From: Planctomycetota bacterium
Lineage (GTDB): Bacteria > Planctomycetota > Planctomycetia > Gemmatales > Gemmataceae
DNA: 54,834 nt
Direction: 5' to 3'
Assembly (NCBI GenBank): GCA_021413735.1
Contig: JAIOPV010000015.1
Span: 1-54,834 of the forward strand
Shown here one piece after another: positions 33,543 to 42,082 of this stretch. Position 1 is the first letter of the stretch; each line of letters begins with the position of its first letter. The position numbers were made by a program, and so were the translations under genes. The notes beneath the pieces are model-generated. The model saw only the letters and a list, made by a program, of their open reading frames with translations. It did no database searches and had not been told where the DNA came from.

Positions 33543-34916
33543 ATGAGTTTACTTCGGCTGAAGACGACGGAATGCAAAGTCGGTGTGGTCGGCCTATATA
33601 ACGCCGGCAAGACCGTTCTGCTCACGTCGTTGATTAACCACTTGCAGGATCACGACCCCGACCGCTTTCCGCTGGGGTCGAAGGAAACCCGCATCCGCAA
33701 GTTTACCGTTCGGCCACCCGATCGTGACTGGACCGCGTTCAACTACTCAGGTCACCGCGACGCCCTCGTGAACGCCGGGAAGTGGCCCTCGAAGACCACC
33801 GACCGTTCGCAGTTCGTCTGCCAGTTCGAGCGCTCAGACTGGACGTTCAGCGATTGCCTCCTGAAACTCTACGACCTCCCTGGTGAGCGAGTCGCCGACG
33901 CCGGCATGGTCGGTCGCGACTTCACCGGCTGGTCCGAGAAGATGCTCGCACTGTTCGTAAACGACAACGCCTACCGCACCTGCTCCGCACCATTCCTCGA
34001 CGCCATCAAGAAGCCGACCGCGACCGCTGCTGAGTTGCTGTATGCGTACAAGTTGTCGCTTGCCAACCTCATCCTGAATTTCAAGCCGCTCATCTCGCCG
34101 TCCACATTCCTGCTCGACCTTCACGGAAATGCCGCCCGGCCCGACACCCCAGAGAAGTTGGCCACGAGTCGCTTCAGCGGTGCCGACGCCGAGAACGAGT
34201 TCTGTCCGCTGCCGGCCGACCTCCGCAAGCCTGGCACCGAACTGTTTGACAGCTTTTCGTTCCGTTATGACCGATACGTCGAGCGTGTAGTTGAGCCGAC
34301 GATCCTTGCATTTCGCTCGTGTACGTCGCTCGTGGTTCTGGTCGATGTGACGATGCTGCTCGCGGGTGGGGTCGGCATGTACGACGACAACCGGCAGATC
34401 ATTCGCGATCTGTTCGATGTGCTTTCGCCGGGGGAAAACAAGGTGTTCGGCCCGATCGCACGGGGACTGAGCAAGGTGCTGTTGCCACACCAGTGGCGAC
34501 CGGGTTGGATCACTCGCGTTGCGTTCGCGGCACCGAAGATGGACCTCGTTCACCCCGCCGACCGCGACCGCATGCTGATGCTGCTGAAGCGAATGGCCGA
34601 GCGCTACGCCGCCGACCGCGATGGGCTGAAGTACGACTTCTTCAACCTGTCGTCGGTGGTTTCGACGCGAGCGTTGCCGATCGGTGCGGGGATGCGAGTG
34701 CTGACCGGAACGCCACTTCGCGGTGCGGACGGGCGCAAGATTCCGCCTGGCGAGGAGCAACGTTTCACGGTCGCGGAGTTGCCGGATGATTGGCCGATGA
34801 CGTGGTCCGCGGGAACGTATGCGTTCCCGGAAGTGTACCCGCGAATGCCAGCGAGGAAGGACTACCCGCCCGATCAGGTGAACGTCGATCGACTGGCGAC
34901 ATTCGTGATTGATTGA
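33543..34916 (+). CDS. YcjX-like GTPase-fold protein (DUF463)
   Basis: A 457-aa protein with P-loop VGVVGLYNAGKT near the N-terminus (about 14-24), then a predicted switch region and a YDLPGE segment (about 119) that resembles the DxxG motif. Further similarity to YcjX-type proteins is general: LVVLVDVTMLLAGG, VAFAAPKMDLVHP, FFNLSSVVSTRALP. E. coli YcjX sits in the psp-linked stress group, but here no psp gene is adjacent. A stress-related NTPase is inferred. It overlaps the next small gene by 8 nt. Confidence 0.75.
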   Translation: MSLLRLKTTECKVGVVGLYNAGKTVLLTSLINHLQDHDPDRFPLGSKETRIRKFTVRPPDRDWTAFNYSGHRDALVNAGKWPSKTTDRSQFVCQFERSDWTFSDCLLKLYDLPGERVADAGMVGRDFTGWSEKMLALFVNDNAYRTCSAPFLDAIKKPTATAAELLYAYKLSLANLILNFKPLISPSTFLLDLHGNAARPDTPEKLATSRFSGADAENEFCPLPADLRKPGTELFDSFSFRYDRYVERVVEPTILAFRSCTSLVVLVDVTMLLAGGVGMYDDNRQIIRDLFDVLSPGENKVFGPIARGLSKVLLPHQWRPGWITRVAFAAPKMDLVHPADRDRMLMLLKRMAERYAADRDGLKYDFFNLSSVVSTRALPIGAGMRVLTGTPLRGADGRKIPPGEEQRFTVAELPDDWPMTWSAGTYAFPEVYPRMPARKDYPPDQVNVDRLATFVID

Positions 34917-35343
34917 TTTGGCAGAAGTCGATCTTGGAGAGAACCCCTCGAACGCAGTCTTGAAACAAATCGCGGAACTGGCTGCACGCTATCCGGGCGT
35001 GACGATCCAAAGGTTTAGGGAATCCCCAAGCGTCTGCCATATCGATATGAACATCACCGACTCGATATCAGTGGCTCGGCTCGTTCGCAGCGCCACAGTT
35101 TCCAACATCGCCCCTGTCGTCTTCACACGGTGGTGTCCGCATACAGAAAAGATCGATTACTCTGATCCGTTATTGCTGATTTATCGCTTCATGACAACGA
35201 GTGAGGTCAGTCCCAAGGATCGTCATTCCGCGATGGAAATATTTGGAATCAGCATCACACACGATCTCCAGGAGACCGGGATGTTGGGTTCTGAGGAAGC
35301 AGAAGCCATTCGCAGTGAAATCAATGATCGCATCCCAGAATAG
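34909..35343 (+). CDS. hypothetical protein overlapping the YcjX-like gene
   Basis: A 144-aa protein without known motif. The proposed TTG start at 34909 overlaps the stop of the YcjX-like gene (TTGATTGA context), which suggests translational coupling; another TTG at 34918 is possible. The sequence is mixed alpha/beta with no membrane helix or cysteine pattern. It ends 12 nt before the convergent DUF1553 gene stop. Evidence for coding is the continuous frame and tight packing. Confidence 0.5.
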   Translation: MIDLAEVDLGENPSNAVLKQIAELAARYPGVTIQRFRESPSVCHIDMNITDSISVARLVRSATVSNIAPVVFTRWCPHTEKIDYSDPLLLIYRFMTTSEVSPKDRHSAMEIFGISITHDLQETGMLGSEEAEAIRSEINDRIPE

Positions 35344-35355
35344 TCTGCCATAACA

Positions 35356-37641
35356 TCACGGCACGTACACGAACTCGTGCGTGTTGAACATCACGATGCA
35401 CAGGTCGGCGAGTGCCCGAGTGCGTGCCAGATCCGCACCAGCGGGTAACGTCTTCGGATCGAGTCCCACCGACTGCTTCGCCTCGATTCGCTTGCGAATC
35501 GTCTCGGTTTGTGCGTCGAGGAACTCTCCCGCGAGTTGCTTCTCTTCAGCACGCGGCGACCGCCCCACAGCACGCCGATACAGGGCTTCGAGTTGCTTCC
35601 CGGGGTCGCCGGACTCCTTCACCAGCGAGATTGCGAGTGCCCTGCCCTGCTCCTGCACGAACGGCCCGTTCATCAGGATAAGCGCCTGCGGTGCGAACGT
35701 ACTCACCGGCCGAAACGCACAGCTATTCAGCGTGTCGGGTTGGTCGAGCGCTTCAAGCATTGGCAACCGCACGTTCCGCTTGTTGAACAGGTAGAGCGAG
35801 CGTCGCGTGTGCTGCGTGGCATCCGGCGTGACCGGCCACAACCCGTCGGGTTCGCCCTCGGTGAAAATGAGATCGTAGACTTCAGGCTCCAGCGGCACCT
35901 TCACCGACCTGCCGCCGATCTGCGGGTTCAGGTTGCCGGTCGCCGCGAGGATCGAATCGCGAACCGCCTCCGCTTCGAGTCGCCGACGGTTCATCTTCCA
36001 CAGCAGTTTGTTGTCGGGATCGAGCTTCGCACCCTGCGTGCCATTCGTCGCTTGTCGATACGTTGCCGATGTCACGAGAAGCCGATGAATGTGCTTGAGC
36101 GACCAGTTCTTTTCGACCAACTCGACCGCAAGCCAGTCCAGCAACTCCGGGTGACTCGGCTTCTCGCCACGAAGCCCGAAGTCATTCGGCGTCGAAACAA
36201 GCCCTCGCCCGAAATGGTGCTGCCACAACCGATTCACCATGACGCGAGCCGTTAGCGGATGACTCGGCTGCGTCAGCCATTTTGCGAATTCGAGACGCGA
36301 CTTCGGAGCGTTCGGCCCGGTGGTCAGCACACGCGGGAAGCCGGGGCCGACGGCCAGCGTCTTGCGGGCGGCATCACCGCGTTTCAGCACGAACGTTTGC
36401 GGTCCGTTCTCGATCGGCTTAATCGCCCACGCTGCCGCGGTTGGTGGTGGCGTGCGAGCTTCGAGCTCGTGAAGTTGCTCGCGAAGGGCGGTCCGTTTCT
36501 CTCGGTCGGCAGGCGACATCACCGCGAGCACTTCGTCCCAGCTCACCTTCAGAAGCGTGTTCGCGTCGGCCGCGAGCTTCTTCTGTTCGGGCGTGCGTTT
36601 CTCGGCGGCCGTGTCGAGGGCTTCGCGATATTTCTCTTCCAGTTTCTCGCGTTTCAGCTTCCCCACCTGCGCCCGATACGGAGCATCAATCGCCGCGATC
36701 TTCCCCTTGAGCGGAGCACTCTGTGCGTTCAGCGCATCGACTTCCTTCTTTCGGGCGGCTTGCTGTTCGGCTGTCGCGAAGTCGAAATCGAAGTACGCGG
36801 TGGGTGCGAAGAACGCCTGCAATCGGTAGTAGTCGCAGGCCGAGAACGGGTCGAACTTGTGATCGTGACAGCGAGCACAACCGACGGTCAGCCCCATGAA
36901 CGCCGACCCCATGCCGTTGACCATTTCCGCGAGTCGTTCTTGCCGCAGCACTTCCTGATCCTGGTTGCCGCCGACCATGTGAACCGGCCCGCAGCGATGC
37001 ATCCCCGACGCGATCAACCAGTCGAGGGCGGAAGGCGGAAGGCGGAAGGCGGAGAAAATACCCCATCCGGATTCCGCCTTCTGCCTTCCGCCTTCCGCCT
37101 TCCAGAGTTCGTCGCCAGCAAGCTGCTCCGTGATGAATTGATCGTATGGCTTATCGGTGTTGAATGCCTTCACGACGTAATCGCGGTATCGCCAAGCGTG
37201 CGGTCGTTCGCTGTCGGCCTCGTATCCGTTCGACTCAGCGAACCGCACGACATCGAGCCAGTGCTGTGCCCAGCGTACGCCGAAGTGCGGACTGGCGAGC
37301 AACCGTTCGACAACCTTCTCGTAGGCGTTCGCAGCGGTGTCTTTCACGAACGCATCAACATCTTCCGCTGTCGGCGGAAGCCCGGTGAGATCGAGCGTCA
37401 CGCGGCGAATGAGCGTGACTTTATCGGCTTCCGGAGACGGCTTCAGACCGACTGCGTCGAGCTTCACGCGAATGAATGCATCGATGGCGTTGCCAGGAGC
37501 GGGCACCTTCGGAAGCACGGGCGTTTTGAACGACCAGTGTTCGCGATCGGCGGCGACGATTTCGGGGTCTGCGTACTTTTCCTGCCCGCCAACTGGCGTG
37601 ACGAAGAGAAGCGCAGCAAGAAGCAGAACGAGACGCGGCAT
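35356..37641 (-). CDS. DUF1549/DUF1553 protein with an in-frame hairpin insert
   Basis: About 761 aa. A signal peptide (RLVLLLAALLFVTPVGG) is followed directly by DUF1549 (IDAFIRVKLDAVGLKPSP, TLDLTGLPPTAEDVDAF, HFGVRWAQHWLDVVRFAESNG) with a CxxCH heme-like motif (VGCARCHDHKFDPF), then DUF1553 (FAKWLTQPSHPLTARVMVNRLWQHHFG, SATYRQATNG). It lacks the N-terminal PSCyt1 cytochrome domain that its paralogue at 39249-41891 has. Residues about 180-208 (WKAEGGRQKAES...SAFRLPPSALDW) are translated from a GGCGGAA-repeat hairpin and look like an insertion in a surface loop. ATG at 37641 is preferred over GTG 37653. Third gene of a planctomycete-specific operon whose role is unknown. Confidence 0.88.
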   Translation of the reverse strand: MPRLVLLLAALLFVTPVGGQEKYADPEIVAADREHWSFKTPVLPKVPAPGNAIDAFIRVKLDAVGLKPSPEADKVTLIRRVTLDLTGLPPTAEDVDAFVKDTAANAYEKVVERLLASPHFGVRWAQHWLDVVRFAESNGYEADSERPHAWRYRDYVVKAFNTDKPYDQFITEQLAGDELWKAEGGRQKAESGWGIFSAFRLPPSALDWLIASGMHRCGPVHMVGGNQDQEVLRQERLAEMVNGMGSAFMGLTVGCARCHDHKFDPFSACDYYRLQAFFAPTAYFDFDFATAEQQAARKKEVDALNAQSAPLKGKIAAIDAPYRAQVGKLKREKLEEKYREALDTAAEKRTPEQKKLAADANTLLKVSWDEVLAVMSPADREKRTALREQLHELEARTPPPTAAAWAIKPIENGPQTFVLKRGDAARKTLAVGPGFPRVLTTGPNAPKSRLEFAKWLTQPSHPLTARVMVNRLWQHHFGRGLVSTPNDFGLRGEKPSHPELLDWLAVELVEKNWSLKHIHRLLVTSATYRQATNGTQGAKLDPDNKLLWKMNRRRLEAEAVRDSILAATGNLNPQIGGRSVKVPLEPEVYDLIFTEGEPDGLWPVTPDATQHTRRSLYLFNKRNVRLPMLEALDQPDTLNSCAFRPVSTFAPQALILMNGPFVQEQGRALAISLVKESGDPGKQLEALYRRAVGRSPRAEEKQLAGEFLDAQTETIRKRIEAKQSVGLDPKTLPAGADLARTRALADLCIVMFNTHEFVYVP
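37026..37104. repeat. hairpin of GGCGGAA repeats inserted in a coding sequence
   Basis: Plus-strand 37026-37054 carries four GGCGGAA units; 37074-37104 carries their reverse complement with one unit altered (GCAGAA). A 19-nt AT-richer loop separates them. The total keeps the reading frame of the DUF1549/DUF1553 gene, adding about 29 codons. Confidence 0.85.
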
Positions 37642-37707
37642 ATGTTGGCTCACGAGTGGGACACGATCAAACTACCCGCACTCGCTGGAGACAGCAAGCA
37701 ATCAGAA

Positions 37708-39144
37708 CTATTGCAGGAGTTCCTTGACGACCCTTCCATCATGTCCGTTGAGAAGGGACAGCTCCGCGCCTGTGCGGGAATAAACAAGTTTCTTCGCATC
37801 CAGGCCGAAGAGATGAAGTAACGTCGCGTGGAAATCGTGCTGCGACACCTTGTTCTCGACCGCATGGTGACCGAATTCGTCAGTGGCACCGTACACCATC
37901 CCAGGCTTGAAGCCTCCACCCGCGAACCACCAGGTGAAGCCATACGTGTTGTGATCGCGGCCTACCTTCGTGGTGCCGGCGTCGTTCTGGATCACCGGCA
38001 AGCGGCCCATCTCACCCCCCCAGCCCACCAGCGTCGTGTCGAGCAGCCCGCGTTGCTTCAGGTCCGACACCAGGGCAGCACAGGGTTTATCGGTCTTCTT
38101 GCACACGGCAGGAAGAGTCGAGCGGATCGAGCCGTGGTTGTCCCACTGCTGGTTACTGGTGAAGACCTGAACGAAACGCACCCCGCGTTCCACGAGCCTG
38201 CGAGCGATCAGGCAACGGGTGCCGTACTCAGCCGTCGCGGGGTCGTGGAGCCCGTACATCGCTTTCGTCTTCACAGTCTCCCGCGACAAATCGAGCGCTT
38301 CCTTCGCGGCGGTCTGCATCTTAGCCGCGAGTTCGTAGCCCGCAATTCGGGCTTCCAGATCCAACTCGCCAGGATGCCCCGCGAGGTGATCGCGGTTGAG
38401 TTCGTCGAGATACTTCAACAACTCCGTTTGCGAGTCGCCTTTGAGGTGCGGCGGCGGGTCGAGGTTCGGAATCCGCGGCTCCCGCGAGCGAACGACCGTC
38501 CCCTGATAGACCGACGGCAGCCAGCCGTTCGACCAGTGCTCGACGCCGCTGACGGCCAAACTTACTGGATCGGGTAACGCAACAAACGCTGGCAACTCCT
38601 GCGATTCCGAGCCGAGCCCGTAGCAGAGCCAACTTCCCAGAACCGGATGCCCCGAGACGATCCGCCCCGTGTTCAGTGCATGGATCGACTGCACATGGTT
38701 GTTAACGTCGGTGTGCATCGACCGCACCACGGTGATGTCGTCGATGATGCGAGCGAGGTGCGGCAGCAGTTCCGAAACCTCGGTGCCACACTGCCCGCGT
38801 TTGGCGAACTTCCAAGGTGAACCGAGAACCTTGGAACTGGCCTGTGCCGCGTTGTCGAACTTGATTGTGCCGGGGAACACCTTGCCATCGAGTTCGGTAA
38901 GCTTAGGTTTCGGGTCGAGCAAATCGACGTGGCTTGGCCCGCCCTGCATGAAGAGCGAGATCATCGCCTTCGCCTTCGGTGCGAAGTGCGTAGGCTTGAG
39001 CTTCAGATCGTAATGCTTTGGCTCCAGATCGGGCTTTGCGGGATCAGCCAGGAGGCGTTCCTGGTTCAGCAAGTGCGCCAGCGCAACGGAGCCGATGCCA
39101 AACGTGCTGTGGTGCAGAAGTTGCCGACGGGTAAACGGGTGCAT
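37708..39144 (-). CDS. DUF1501 protein, Tat-type signal
   Basis: About 478 aa. The N-terminus has a Tat-like pair (FTRRQLLHHSTFG) as in most DUF1501 proteins. The domain is sulfatase/alkaline-phosphatase-like: ISLFMQGGPSHVDLLDPKP, SELLPHLARIIDDITVVRSMHTDVNNH, LGSWLCYGLG, WDNHGSI, VGWGGEMGRLPV, GRDHNTYGFTWWFAGGG, TDEFGHHAVENKV. These give candidate metal ligands (Asp, His) but no proven reaction. The start ATG 39144 (MHPFTRRQ) is preferred over an in-frame one 8 codons upstream. Middle gene of the operon, flanked on both sides by DUF1549/DUF1553 proteins, a common planctomycete arrangement. Confidence 0.92.
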   Translation of the reverse strand: MHPFTRRQLLHHSTFGIGSVALAHLLNQERLLADPAKPDLEPKHYDLKLKPTHFAPKAKAMISLFMQGGPSHVDLLDPKPKLTELDGKVFPGTIKFDNAAQASSKVLGSPWKFAKRGQCGTEVSELLPHLARIIDDITVVRSMHTDVNNHVQSIHALNTGRIVSGHPVLGSWLCYGLGSESQELPAFVALPDPVSLAVSGVEHWSNGWLPSVYQGTVVRSREPRIPNLDPPPHLKGDSQTELLKYLDELNRDHLAGHPGELDLEARIAGYELAAKMQTAAKEALDLSRETVKTKAMYGLHDPATAEYGTRCLIARRLVERGVRFVQVFTSNQQWDNHGSIRSTLPAVCKKTDKPCAALVSDLKQRGLLDTTLVGWGGEMGRLPVIQNDAGTTKVGRDHNTYGFTWWFAGGGFKPGMVYGATDEFGHHAVENKVSQHDFHATLLHLFGLDAKKLVYSRTGAELSLLNGHDGRVVKELLQ

Positions 39145-39177
39145 GTGATCCTCGATCGAGTCAGGCACGGGCCACCA

Positions 39178-39228
39178 AGAGGGCGGCCCCTACAAAATAA
39201 GGCGTTTTGGTTTGTAGGGCCGCCCTCT
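39178..39228. repeat. intergenic hairpin inside the DUF1501 operon
   Basis: Arms 39178-39196 and 39211-39228 pair over 18 bp with one bulged C (AGAGGGCGGCCCCTACAAA). It lies between the stop of the PSCyt1 gene (39249) and the start of the DUF1501 gene (39144). Confidence 0.75.
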
Positions 39229-39248
39229 GGGGCGGCACGCCAACCACT

Positions 39249-41891
39249 TCAATCGACGTACAGGAAGCGGTTGCTGCTCAGAAGCGCCTGACAGAACGCG
39301 GACAGCGCACGGACTTCAGGCGTCGGCGGTTCGGGAGCCTTGGTTCCAGCCTTGGGCAGCGGTTGAGCGGGGAGCTTGCGGAATGTCTCCGTCGCCGTAC
39401 CCAGGAAGCGAACCGCACCGGCCAGTTCCTTCTCGGTTGGGGTCTGCCCGTAGATCAACCGCCACGCCTGCGAAACCTGGGACTTCAACTCGGGGCCAGC
39501 CTCTTTCCGGACTCGTTCGGCGAACGCTTCAGCCTGCGCCGCGGTGAAGTCGCCATTCAGCAGCAGCAGCGCCTGCGGGGTCGCGGTGGAACTGTTTCGC
39601 ACTTCGCAGTTCGGTTCGGCGGTCGCCCAGTCGAACGCAGCCAGCACGCCGAGCGGTTTCGATCTTCGCATCTGAACGTAAACGCTGCGTCGAGACTCTT
39701 CACCCGCAGGAACCGACTCGTCGCCGAGTTTGTACTGTGCTCCGTCGCGGTTCGCCTTGCCGATCACAATCAGCCCGGCATCGTCTTCCATCACGGGCAC
39801 CGGCGGCCCACCTGCTTTGAGGTTTAGCTTCCCACTGACCGCGAGCATCCCATCACGAACGGATTCGGCATCCAGACGCCGCACCGTGAAGCGACCCAGT
39901 AAGCGGTTGTCGGGATCGACGGAGTCCTTCGCCGTCTCTCGCATTGTGGATTGTTGGTATGCGTTCGACAGCAGAATCTGGCGGTGAAGCGCCTTCATGC
40001 TCCAGCCCTTCTCGACGAACTCGGCCGCGAGCCAGTCGAGCAACTCAGGGTGCGTCGGTTTCTCCCCGAGTCGACCGAAATCGCCCGGTGTGCCCACGAG
40101 TCCCTTGCCGAAGTGCAGCATCCAAACGCGATTCACGAGGACGCGAGCGGTCAGCGGGTGCTTCGGATCGGTGAGCCAGTTCGCCAGGGCGAGCCGTCGG
40201 CCCGTGGTGCCGGTTGCCAGTGGCTTTTCGGACAACTTCAGAGGAAGCGTTCCATCCAGCACCGCCAACCCGCCGGGCGAGACCGCGTCTTTCGGCTGGT
40301 CGGGGTCACCGCGATGGTGGAGGAACGTCGTCGGAACCTTCCCCGGTACTTCGGTAAGTACGCGGACAAACTCCTCGACCGGCTTCTTCTTTCGCACCTC
40401 GGCCGCGGCCTCCGTCATCTTCTTGAGTTCTGCCGCCGCCTTCGAGTCGTACAGATAGAGCGAACCCGCCGACACGTTGAGGCTCGGGTGGTCCTGCATC
40501 AACTTCTTTTGTTCGGGCGTCCGCTTTGCTGCAAGCGTGTTCCGGGCGAGCTTCGCCTTGTCCCTCATCTCCATCGGCAGTTTCGCGAGTTCCTTCTCGA
40601 ATGTTGCCTCGATAAATTCGTCTTGCTTCTTGATCCGCTCGGCGTCAATTTTGGCTGCGTCGACCTCGATCTCGGTGGCCTTCTTCTTGTCGGCCACTGT
40701 ATACAGCGACACTTGCCGACTCGCGGGCGCTACCCAGGCAGTCAGGTTGTACGCCGGCTCGAACGCGGCGCGGAGACGATAGAAGTCGGTTTGGGGAATC
40801 GGATCGTAACGGTGGTTGTGGCACTGAGCACAGCCGACAGTCATTCCGAGGAATGCGCTGGCCGTGATCTTGACCGTTTCGGTGAGAACCTGATTGCGAG
40901 CGAGTTTCTGATCCGCAGAAGCAACTCCACTGCCGTCGGGAGCCATGCGAAGGAACCCCGTCGCGACGACGGCATCGAGATCCGCAGCCGACAGCTCCGC
41001 GTATGGCGGTTTCACCAGTTCATCGCCAGCAAGTTGTTCGCGGATGAAGCGATCGAACGGCTTGTCAGCGTTGAACGAACGGATCACGTAGTCGCGGTAT
41101 TTCCAGGCATTCGTGCGAATGGGGTCTTCCGGAGCGCCGCCTTCACTGTCGGCATACCCCGCGACATCGAGCCAGTGCCGCCCCCAGCGTTCACCGTATT
41201 GCGGACTCGCCAGCAACCGATTCACGAGCTTCGCGTATGCCTCGGGGGTCTTGTCGTTCACGAACGCGTCGACTTCCTCCGGTGTCGGCGGCAAGCCGAT
41301 CAGGTCGAACGTGACGCGACGAATGATCGTGACACGATCCGCGATCGGTGCGAATGACAATCCCCTGTCACTCAGTTTGGCGAGCAGGAATGCATCGACT
41401 GGGTTGCTCGCCGCTGGGGTGGTCTTGGTTGCCGGCACCCGAGACCGCGTGATTGGTTGAAATGCCCAGTAGCGCCGGTCATCGTCGGTGATCGGGAAAC
41501 CGATCGAGAGGGTTTCCGGCTCTGGTGCCTCGACCTTCGCACCAGCCGCGATCCACTTCCGCAGCGTCTCGATCTCGGCCGCGGTGAGCTTCTTTTTGCC
41601 GGGCGGCATGTCGCCACTTTTCACTCGCTCGATCAGCAGACTCTCATCTGCTTTCCCTGCCGTGACAGCGGGGCCGGATTTGCCGCCCTTGAGTATGAAC
41701 CGTTGGAGTCGCAGATCGAGTGCGCCTTTGGGCTTCTCGGCTTCTCCGTGGCACTCGGTGCAGTACGCCTTGAAGATCGGCCGCACATCGGTGTTGAATG
41801 CGGGCGGTGCCTTTGCGGGCGGCTCAGCGGCAATCACTGAACCACCAAACAGCACGATAAGCGCAACGCTTGGCAAAGCGGTTGGGACCAT
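39249..41891 (-). CDS. PSCyt1-DUF1549-DUF1553 protein (planctomycete cytochrome family)
   Basis: An 880-aa exported protein (signal LPSVALIVLFGGSVIAA). The N-terminal PSCyt1 domain has a c-type heme motif CTECH (Cys44, Cys47, His48) and the GDMPPGKKKLT axial-ligand region. DUF1549 follows (PVDAFLLAKLSDRGLSFAP, VGCAQCHNHRYDPIPQTDFY) and then DUF1553 (LANWLTDPKHPLTARVLVNRVWMLHFG). It is the first gene of the minus-strand operon with DUF1501 and the second DUF1549/DUF1553 gene. A role in periplasmic redox or polymer breakdown is often guessed for these sets; nothing here proves it. Confidence 0.93.
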   Translation of the reverse strand: MVPTALPSVALIVLFGGSVIAAEPPAKAPPAFNTDVRPIFKAYCTECHGEAEKPKGALDLRLQRFILKGGKSGPAVTAGKADESLLIERVKSGDMPPGKKKLTAAEIETLRKWIAAGAKVEAPEPETLSIGFPITDDDRRYWAFQPITRSRVPATKTTPAASNPVDAFLLAKLSDRGLSFAPIADRVTIIRRVTFDLIGLPPTPEEVDAFVNDKTPEAYAKLVNRLLASPQYGERWGRHWLDVAGYADSEGGAPEDPIRTNAWKYRDYVIRSFNADKPFDRFIREQLAGDELVKPPYAELSAADLDAVVATGFLRMAPDGSGVASADQKLARNQVLTETVKITASAFLGMTVGCAQCHNHRYDPIPQTDFYRLRAAFEPAYNLTAWVAPASRQVSLYTVADKKKATEIEVDAAKIDAERIKKQDEFIEATFEKELAKLPMEMRDKAKLARNTLAAKRTPEQKKLMQDHPSLNVSAGSLYLYDSKAAAELKKMTEAAAEVRKKKPVEEFVRVLTEVPGKVPTTFLHHRGDPDQPKDAVSPGGLAVLDGTLPLKLSEKPLATGTTGRRLALANWLTDPKHPLTARVLVNRVWMLHFGKGLVGTPGDFGRLGEKPTHPELLDWLAAEFVEKGWSMKALHRQILLSNAYQQSTMRETAKDSVDPDNRLLGRFTVRRLDAESVRDGMLAVSGKLNLKAGGPPVPVMEDDAGLIVIGKANRDGAQYKLGDESVPAGEESRRSVYVQMRRSKPLGVLAAFDWATAEPNCEVRNSSTATPQALLLLNGDFTAAQAEAFAERVRKEAGPELKSQVSQAWRLIYGQTPTEKELAGAVRFLGTATETFRKLPAQPLPKAGTKAPEPPTPEVRALSAFCQALLSSNRFLYVD

Positions 41892-42082
41892 GTGGGATGA
41901 GCCGCGGGGTAGGATGAGTCGGCAGCGGGCGGTTGGTCTATTGTGGGCGAGAAAAGTTCGCGGTGCAAGCGTTCACCGGGGAGGCATCCGGCAATTTGTT
42001 GTTCCGCGAGTGACCCTTTGGAGAGGGGATTCCGAATGGATCCCGCTGCCATCGCTCAAACTTCCACATTGTCTCGGACGGC

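Noticed and set aside
36259-37821. 520-codon open frame on the plus strand
   Set aside because: Antisense to the DUF1549/DUF1553 gene; no recognisable domain.
39951-41357. 468-codon open frame on the plus strand
   Set aside because: Antisense to the PSCyt1-DUF1549-DUF1553 gene.
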